NCBI GenBank assembly: GCA_015039465.1
Contig: MU130494.1
Coordinates: forward strand, 132,651 to 196,650
Length of the DNA stretch: 64,000 bases
Source of the DNA: Phlegmacium glaucopus
Taxonomy: Eukaryota; Basidiomycota; Agaricomycetes; Agaricales; Cortinariaceae
Direction of reading: 5' to 3'
A model generated the notes under the pieces. It had not been told where the DNA came from and ran no database searches. It saw only the letters and a program-made list of their open reading frames with translations. A program made the translations under genes and the position numbers. Positions 57,783 through 64,000 of this stretch are shown piece by piece. Every line of letters begins with the position of its first letter. The first letter of the stretch is position 1.

Positions 57783-60469
57783 ATGCCCGTCACCACCCGT
57801 CATCAAATCCAGACCCAAAATCCTGATGAGGATCCGAAGACCAGCGTCAACGAAACAATCTCCACCCTTGGAGCCAGGCGCAAGCGCCAAGAATCGGATG
57901 CTAGTTCTGTCGGGCCCCCTAAAAGGCGGACAACTACCGAGAGAAAACAAACCAATGAGAAGAAGCAAAAAAGGAAGGGGGAAAATAGGTGAGTTTGTTG
58001 GTTATCATTATTCCTAACCTCTTCACCATCTATTGGACAGGAAAACAGCTACTGAGAGAGCCGAGGAGGACGCAGGTAGCAGTAACCCGTCCCATCTCAC
58101 CCCGTAAGCCTCTTTCATTTATATTGTATCAATATTTAATGTTTTATCTATCTACTTATTCATTACAACAGGACCGAGCGTGTGCTTGTGGCGAGTGGCA
58201 TATCTATTGCCCCCCCCCCCGAGCGCGCCCATTCTTTGATGATATCTCACACCCCTACAGACTCCACCAACACCTCGGGGCGTCAGCGTCGATCTGACAA
58301 CCCCAAATCTACTGTCAACCTCTCTAAGGCCAGTGACAACACCAGCAACAAGAACAAGGCCCTTGTCGACAGCCAAGGTGACAACGATGGCAATGACAAC
58401 GACGGCGATGATAACAACAGCCAAAGTGACGACAACAACAACCATGACACCAATAAAAATACAGAGAGCGACGGCCACAGCAGCAGCAGCCATGAAGACC
58501 ACATTGAAGACAACGAAAGCACAAGCGATGAGGAGATTGAGAAGGATGAGGGCGGCATCGAGGAGATCGATGAAATTGAAGACGACGATGAGCATGTGCT
58601 CATCACCAATGCCAGCACAACCCACCCCGTCACCCACATCATCCCTGCGGACCCTGCCAGCACCACATGCACCCCTGTAACAAATGCCAGGACCATCCAC
58701 ACCCCTACGACGAATGTCAGCACCCCTACGACAAACACCATCACTACCAACACCCCTACCACAAATATCACCACTACCCACACCCCTACGATGAACGCCA
58801 GCGCCACACGCACCCCTTTGATGAACGCCAGTGCCACGCACACCCCTTTGACGAACGCCAGCGCCACCCACATCCCTTTCACGAAGGCCAGTGCCACCAC
58901 AACGCGCACCCCTTTGATGAACGCCAGCGCCACCCACATCCCTTTCACGAAGGCCAGTGCCACCACAACGCGCACCCCTTTGACAAACGCCAGCGCCACG
59001 CACACCCCTTTGACAAATGCCAGTGCCATGCGCACCCCTTTGACAAACGCCAGCGCCACGCGCACCCCTTTCACGAATGCCAGCGCCATGCGCACCCCCA
59101 TTCCTGCCAGCGACGATGATACGCCCCACGTAACTGGTACCACCACCCCCATTCATGCTGTAGACAATGGTAATATTTTAATTTAATTTTAATTTCATTT
59201 TTGTTCAATCTATCATTAGATATACACATGATAAGCCCCCAGAACAGTCCCCTCCAACCACTTTTGCTTGAAGGTGCATCACGTACCTCAGGAGGAATTC
59301 TTCGTGGTAAAGCATTTGGCAATGTCTTCAACCATGTTGATACTCCTAATGCTTTTGAAGCATCTCTTGGCCCTGTTAAGGGGAAAGTACTTGTGTATAT
59401 ATCCCATACCAATCCCTCCGACTTTGATTTTCAGCAGTCTAGACCAACTTGCCACTTCCAGCATGAGGTGACACCTACTGTTGGTCCAATTCTTAAGACA
59501 ATAGGTCGACGTTTTTCACCTGTTTCAAGTAAGTTATATTATTATTTATATAACAGAGGTCTCAAATAACAATATATTTTAGAGTATGATCAGCGTGTTT
59601 TTGTACGTGATGGTGATTCTTGGGATCTCAAAGGCCGTTATGAATTAGCTATTGAGGATGATGAGGATATTGAGTGGGAGGGTATTGGTGGTCAGCCTAA
59701 TATCACATTCTTGATTGTAAGTATTACTTTTCTTCACCCAATATTTCAAACTATTAAAAAAACCTTATGTTAGAGCAACTTTGAACAATCCTCAATCTCT
59801 ACCACCAAAACTGTTGCACCTGGGTCTCATTTTACCTCTGTTGCTAAGAAAAATCTTGATTCGCCATCCACTACTGTTACTTCTACTCAGGTTATGATTG
59901 CTCTGGGCATTCCAGCTCACTTTTCTGACCGTTCTGATCATGGTATCCAAGTTGCCTTCCAAAAGTGGAAGGCAGTTCTTGAAGCTATGCATAGATATAA
60001 TGCTATGGTGGCTGATGGATCCTGGCTTCTCACCAAGCAGAGTGATACTGACATCATTCAACTCTGTATTGGGAAGTCATTCTGGTATTCCCATTATCAG
60101 AAAAAATTCAAAAAGGTTGCTAATTATCCAACGCTGGTGAAGTGGCTTAATAGGGAGGAAGGTGTCTCTAATCTTGACTTGTGGAGCACTGACAAGACTT
60201 CCTACAATTTTATGGATCTTGAGAAGTGGCTTCAGAATCATGAGTCTTCAGACACTGAGAGTAGCAGTGTTTCTCAGGGGAAGGGGAAGGGGAAGGGGAA
60301 GGGGAAGGGGAAGGGGAAGGGGAAGGAGAAGGAGAAGGAGAAGGAGAAGGGAGAAGGAAGAAAGGAGAAGGGGAAGGGGAAGGGGAAGGGGAAGGGGAAG
60401 GGAAAGGGGAAGGGAAAGGAGAAGGAGGAGAAGGAGAAGGGAAGGTCTCACAAGAAAAATACTAGGTAG
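57783..60469 (+). CDS. lysine-rich hypothetical protein upstream of a CxC5/CxC6 gene (six exons, 801 aa)
   Basis: Exons 57783-57988, 58041-58103, 58172-59169, 59220-59528, 59583-59716, 59774-60469, all in frame with 49-68-bp introns. Basic start [12 protein letters not shown], nuclear-signal-like [19 protein letters not shown], an Asn/Asp-rich acidic part, a Thr/Pro/Ala minisatellite segment, then a conserved-looking region. That region has [18 protein letters not shown] and [16 protein letters not shown] in the middle and [38 protein letters not shown] near the end. The last ~60 residues are almost pure GK/EK. I do not know a function; I recall similar proteins beside CxC5 genes in other Agaricomycetes. 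The final stop may be bypassed: AG|GTAGGC at 60465/60466 and CTATAG at 60526 would splice it in frame onto the next gene. Confidence 0.7.
58780..59100 (+). repeat. coding minisatellite, 30-36-bp units
   Basis: ACCCCTTTGACGAACGCCAG-like units repeat about ten times and encode TPLTNASAT variants inside exon 3. Two longer units with ACGAAGGCCAGTGCCACCAC are duplicated at 58878 and 58941. Because the repeat lacks stops in all frames it also gives long open frames on the minus strand. Confidence 0.9.
60275..60440 (+). repeat. polypurine (GGGGAA)n / (GGAGAA)n tract
   Basis: About 160 bp of nearly pure purine on the plus strand, GGGGAA runs broken by GGAGAA. It encodes the GK/EK tail. With many GGGG runs it could form G-quadruplex or triplex structures. 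Confidence 0.92.
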
Positions 60470-60593
60470 GCATGTTTCACATCATCTCATATATTTTTCA
60501 AAATGTATTTTTTGTGCATACTATAGTTGCACTTTACTTGTCTGGATTCTTGCACTGTTCATGCTCATAAAACAAGCATCATCATCTGGAATA

Positions 60594-63082
60594 ATGTCTT
60601 GTTTGATTCTGATTGTCTATCTGCCTCTGGTCACTGCAGCTCCTACTCAGAATGACTTCCCAGACATCACATTCAAACTTTTCAATGACTTTATAACAAC
60701 AAACTTTAGTTCTAAAGTGTCATTGGCAACAGTTCTATTGGTTTTATTTTCACTAACAGACAATCCTGATCTTCTGAACCTGCATGCTAGGCAACAACAT
60801 CCATCTTGCTCTAGAGAGAAGAAAAGTATTTCATCTGGATGGATTAAATGCCTGGCACGAACTCTACAGTTTCATTTAGGGCAGCAGACTTTGGATTTAT
60901 TTAAAAAGTCTGAAAAGCCTAAAGACAATGCAGATGATAATGTTGTCACTCCTCTTGCATTGAAACTTGATGCTTTTGCTCAAATATTGAACTTAAATCC
61001 ATATCATAAAAATGGGAAATTTGATAAGAAATTACTTCCGATTTCTCACAAAGCTATTCAGCCAGCCTTGGTAATTTGCCCTACCTCCTTGACTTGTGAA
61101 GATACAAGATGTGAACCACGTGCACTATTGCAAAATACAAGAACTAGAGATATACCTACTGTAACTCTTATTAAGGGCACAACAATCTACCAAAATGTCC
61201 CACTGCTAACTGGGGTATGTACAACCTGCAACACAACTTATTCAGCAGATCATGAACGTATTCCAGGAGAAAATGATCTTGCTACCAAAGTCTATCTGAA
61301 CTCTGCTACACACTTGAAAGTGGGACAAAGTCTTTGGGTTGATAGGGTCTTTTCGAGTGCTGTCATAAATGCCATGCAAAGCTTCCATGCATCAGCTGCA
61401 GCCTATACTGAATTCTGGAACAATAGTTTTGGTGGAAGTGGCACAGAATTATCTACTATCATTACTAGACGACAAGTCTGGAATGCATTTGTTCAGGAGT
61501 CTACAAGAACAATAGCTGCAGTGTCTGGAGTACATCTAGAGCTGAAGGATAACCTAGACATAAATCAAGTTACAGAACAGGCTTTTGTTAAACTTGGTGA
61601 TGAGGGTCGTATTAAGCCAGCTGATGGGCATGCATGTTCAGAATGCACCCAGCCATACAAAAGAACTTCAGATATTCTTCCACAACAAAATCCAGCTGCA
61701 CATCATGATCCTGCTGGAGTTGTTGGTGAGGATGACAACAGAGTTGTTCCTCCACTTATAGGCAATCATGATACTCTATTGGCTCAAAACCTTCCTGGAG
61801 CATCAGCTACACCTCATAGAAATGTAGCATCTGATCATATGGAAGTAGATGGCGGAACTGTAAGAATGGTTGTCCTTGATGGTATTGTAATGGGCACAAC
61901 AGTAAGTATTGAATTATTATAGATTTTCTCAGAAGTTAATTTATTCTAGCATTGTGCATATGAAAATTGCATTGAAAATCTGGAAAATGCACGTGGAGGT
62001 GTATTTTGTACCCTTCATGAACATGAATATGGACCACGTTGTCGTGTACATGGATGCCAAAATAATAAAGTTGCACCAACCCAAGCATGCTCTCAACACA
62101 AAATGCAATGGGAAAAACACAGTCAACACCATAGCCAATCAAGTCTTACAGGTGTTCGACGTATGTTACAAAGGCCTACTGAAAATTTGCCATGGAATCC
62201 TGCAACCAGAGGAAATGTGCAGCCACATGATGAAAATACCCCAGAACCCACTCGAACCCACTACTTCAGCCCTCCCCGTTTTTATTGTGTGGAAACAATC
62301 TGTGCACCCTGTGGTGCAGTGATTGCTTGGGCTAAATTTTCAAAGTCTGAATCACCAACAAATATCTTGAACTTCTTAGACAAGGTATATCCCACAGAGG
62401 ACTCTCGGCCTGACTATATATGTATTGACAAGGCTTGTCTTGTGCTCAAAACTTCAGTGAGCAATGGATCTTGGAATCAGTGGCAGAAAACTAGTCGCTT
62501 TATTGTTGATGCATACCACTATATTAATCATCGCACAAGTGATTACCTCTGTCGGACATACTGTAACATCAGCAAACTCTGATTTTGGCTTATAGTGAGA
62601 TATAGTAAAATGTAGTAAAATATAGCATGGGTCCCTATCTCTGTAGTGCTACAGAGATAGGGACCCATGCTATATTTTACTACATTTTACTATATCTCAT
62701 TATGACCAAAATCAGAGTTTGCTGATGAACCCTGGGCCACTGGATGGCTCTGCTCCCAATCTTATCATTATAGACTTTGACAGAAGTGGGAAGCCTTATT
62801 TGAAACGGGCATTCAATACTCAGGTATGTTTACTTTTATTATAAATTTTATCTCAATTAATGAAAGATTATTTAGGCATGTGAACAATTGAATGCATGGC
62901 TGGGTGGCTTTGACTCTATTCTAAAACGTATGACACCTGGCAACTTTAATTGGTTTTTGCATACAATGCTCTTTTACCACAATCAATATGTTCTTCAGAG
63001 ACAAAGGCAAAAGAAGGAGAAGAAGGAGAAGAAGGATCAAGAGAGAGATGACTCTGACTCTGACAAAGAAAATGAAGACTGA
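60594..63082 (+). pseudogene. CxC5/CxC6 cysteine-cluster protein of KDZ transposons, interrupted by a MITE
   Basis: Exons 60594-61901, 61950-62823 and 62876-63082. Recognised as the CxC5/CxC6 KDZ-associated family: FKLFNDFITTNFSSKVSLA, SGWIKCLARTLQFHLGQQ, then the cysteine cluster CPTSLTCEDTRCEPRALL, TLIKGTTIYQNVPLLTG, VCTTCNTTYSADHER. A second cluster HCAYENCIENL, CTLHEHEYGPRCRVHGCQNN, then FYCVETICAPCGAVIAW, DYICIDKACLVLK and ACEQLNAWLGGFDSILKRM. It ends in a charged tail (KKEKKEKKDQERDDSDSD). Such proteins accompany KDZ transposases; their biochemical role is not known. A 161-bp palindromic insertion at 62567-62727 puts a TGA after ISKL; without it and one AA the frame is continuous (741 aa). 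ATG 60594 is the nearest start, but the reading also continues upstream through a possible intron. Confidence 0.82.
62567..62727. mobile_element. palindromic MITE (161 bp) inside the CxC5/CxC6 gene
   Basis: Ends are CATCAGCAAACTCTGATTTT and its reverse complement; the arms (~78 bp each) pair over nearly their full length around a central TG, with only three or four mismatches near positions 22-28 of each arm. AA at 62565-62566 is repeated at 62728-62729 as target duplication. Precise removal restores TGT AAC CCT GGG in the host frame. Confidence 0.92.
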
Positions 63083-63179
63083 GTTACAAGTATTATTACA
63101 TTGTATATAAAGTAGGACATTGAATTGAGTTACAAGTATTACATTGTACTATAAAGTAGACCATGGTAACAGAGGCAAG

Positions 63180-63395
63180 TATTCCTTGAAATAGGCTCAG
63201 AATCCACTCAGAATCCACTCAGAATCCACTCAGAATCCACTCGGAATCCATTCAGATTTTATTTGAATTCTTGGACTCCACTTGATATCTTGGACTCCAC
63301 TCGGACTCCACTCGGATTCCACTGGGAAGTTCGGAGTCCACTCGGAGTCCATTCGGAACTGTGGGGCACTGTAAAGTACTGTTCCGCGGCTAAAA
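63180..63395 (+). mobile_element. GAGTCC-rich SINE-like unit, 5'-truncated copy 3
   Basis: CAGAATCCACT repeats four times from 63187, then GGACTCCACTCGGA variants up to 63355. The end is GTGGGGCACTGTAAAG and TTCCGCGG, the inverse of the copy-2 terminus. No tRNA-like head is visible on its left side. Confidence 0.7.
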
Positions 63396-63438
63396 ATGCG
63401 AAAAAAGGTATGTTTAATATTTATCTATTCCGTAAAAA

Positions 63439-64000
63439 TGTATTAACATCACTTATAGGTACATCTACTCTACCGAAAGCGACAGAAAATGTGCCAGGAC
63501 AATCAAAAACTCGAAAACGCGCGGTGTCGTCTGCGGATGCACTAAACAATGCCAAATGAGCATGCACAACACGAATTAGAAGGCACAGACGACAACACGA
63601 ACAAGACAATGGCTCGCAAACATGCGGCGTCATCTGCAAACGCGATCAATGCCCCCAAACGAGTGCGTACAACAGTCGAACATGACATAGAAGGCACGGA
63701 CGCGGCAGAATCAACAGCCCCCGATAACAATCCTTAGTTCGCTGATTTTCTTAGAGGGGCAGGTTTAATAGTCGAATGCTCGTCATTCTAGGATTGTAAA
63801 TGGAGTTCAAGGTATTGCTTGGAGGTTGGGTTTCGGTATTGATGATCCTACCCAACCTGAAGGTAAGTTTAAAATAAAACTCTACAAGTCATCAGCTGAT
63901 ATACTTTTTCTCAGAATGGCAAAACCATCCTGCCGACGTGAACCTTCCTATTACTGCTGATTTGTAAGTACACCTGCCTTGGGTCTAAGCTTAATGCTTA
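63439..64000 (+). other. start of another gene, cut by the window end
   Basis: After the SINE-like unit come basic low-complexity frames (KATENVPGQSKTRKRAVSSA; ARKHAASSANAINAPKRVR), a start type like the gene at 57783. Exon-like pieces IVNGVQGIAWRLGFGIDDPT (63792-63860) and EWQNHPADVNLPITADL (63915-63965) are separated by a GTAAGT..CTCAG intron, and the next donor GTAAGT follows at 63966. The frames before 63750 do not join cleanly, so this may be a live gene or a remnant. Product unknown. Confidence 0.4.

Noticed and set aside
58152..59186. Two 334-codon open frames on opposite strands over the same segment
   Set aside because: The plus frame fits the exon chain and neighbours. The minus frame is only the mirror of a stop-free minisatellite and acidic Asn/Asp repeats.
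60162..60526. 5' part of the long plus frame that runs into the CxC5/CxC6 gene (Arg/Gly-rich)
   Set aside because: It is the shifted reading of the GGGGAA tract that encodes the GK/EK tail of the upstream gene; the splice at 60466-60526 explains the continuity better.
1..64000. CRISPR arrays, operons, ribosome binding sites, bacterial terminators
   Set aside because: Tandem repeats here lack unique spacers of constant size, and spliced genes show the DNA is eukaryotic.

Overview
The window is nuclear DNA of a filamentous basidiomycete, most likely an Agaricomycete. Host-type genes are split by introns of about 43-66 bp with GTRNGT donors. The gene families present (TEA/ATTS and basidiomycete-type Zn2Cys6 regulators, FYVE, BTB, a beta-propeller family with a C-terminal membrane segment, CxC5/CxC6 proteins of KDZ transposons, chromodomain gypsy elements) are an Agaricomycete set. 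Most of the 64 kb is transposon-derived or repetitive, and many coding sequences are broken.

Layout. 0-3.6 kb: tandem arrays (GTCAA, ~55-bp hairpin units, a 158-bp satellite, TTCAG), then a 5'-truncated Ty1/copia pol with its 3' LTR. 3.6-7.9 kb: no supported gene; an inverted duplication, a cluster of GGCC palindromes and a 688-bp Tc1/mariner-like non-autonomous element. 7.9-12.4 kb: an intact TEA/ATTS transcription factor, a broken PIF/Harbinger-like transposase, then an intact FYVE protein. 14.7-15.4 kb: a BTB/POZ gene. 15.7-20 kb (minus): a Ras-GEF gene with many frameshifts that stops before its catalytic domain, downstream of a probable Zn2Cys6 regulator at 20.1-21.4 kb. 21.5-23.3 kb: minisatellite, hairpin and a ~175-bp repeat array. 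23.5-27 kb: a broken copy of a multicopy uncharacterised basidiomycete family, split by a solo LTR with a clean 5-bp target duplication. 28.1-34 kb: an internally deleted copia element, two or three hypothetical genes, and a sacsin-like ATPase pseudogene between inverted repeats. 34.1-38.4 kb: a broken large C2H2-headed transposon-like gene. 39.5-42.2 kb: an intact seven-exon beta-propeller gene and a small conserved gene. 42.4-46.8 kb: a gag-only gypsy remnant and a copia tail with LTR. 47.2-48.7 kb: a DDE transposase pseudogene. 48.8-54.65 kb: a complete-length but dead chromovirus. 54.7-64 kb: tRNA-headed SINE-like units with GAGTCC-rich bodies around a two-ORF module, a lysine-rich 801-aa protein followed by a CxC5/CxC6 KDZ-associated protein. 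The second ORF is interrupted by a fresh palindromic MITE.

How it works together. TEA, FYVE, BTB, Zn2Cys6 and beta-propeller genes look like host genes left among transposon insertions. In the transposons several nonsense codons are TGA where the family carries Arg, as expected from C-to-T change at CpG (CGA to TGA). This suggests a methylation- or RIP-like decay. Family assignments come from recognising protein motifs by eye; no database search was run.
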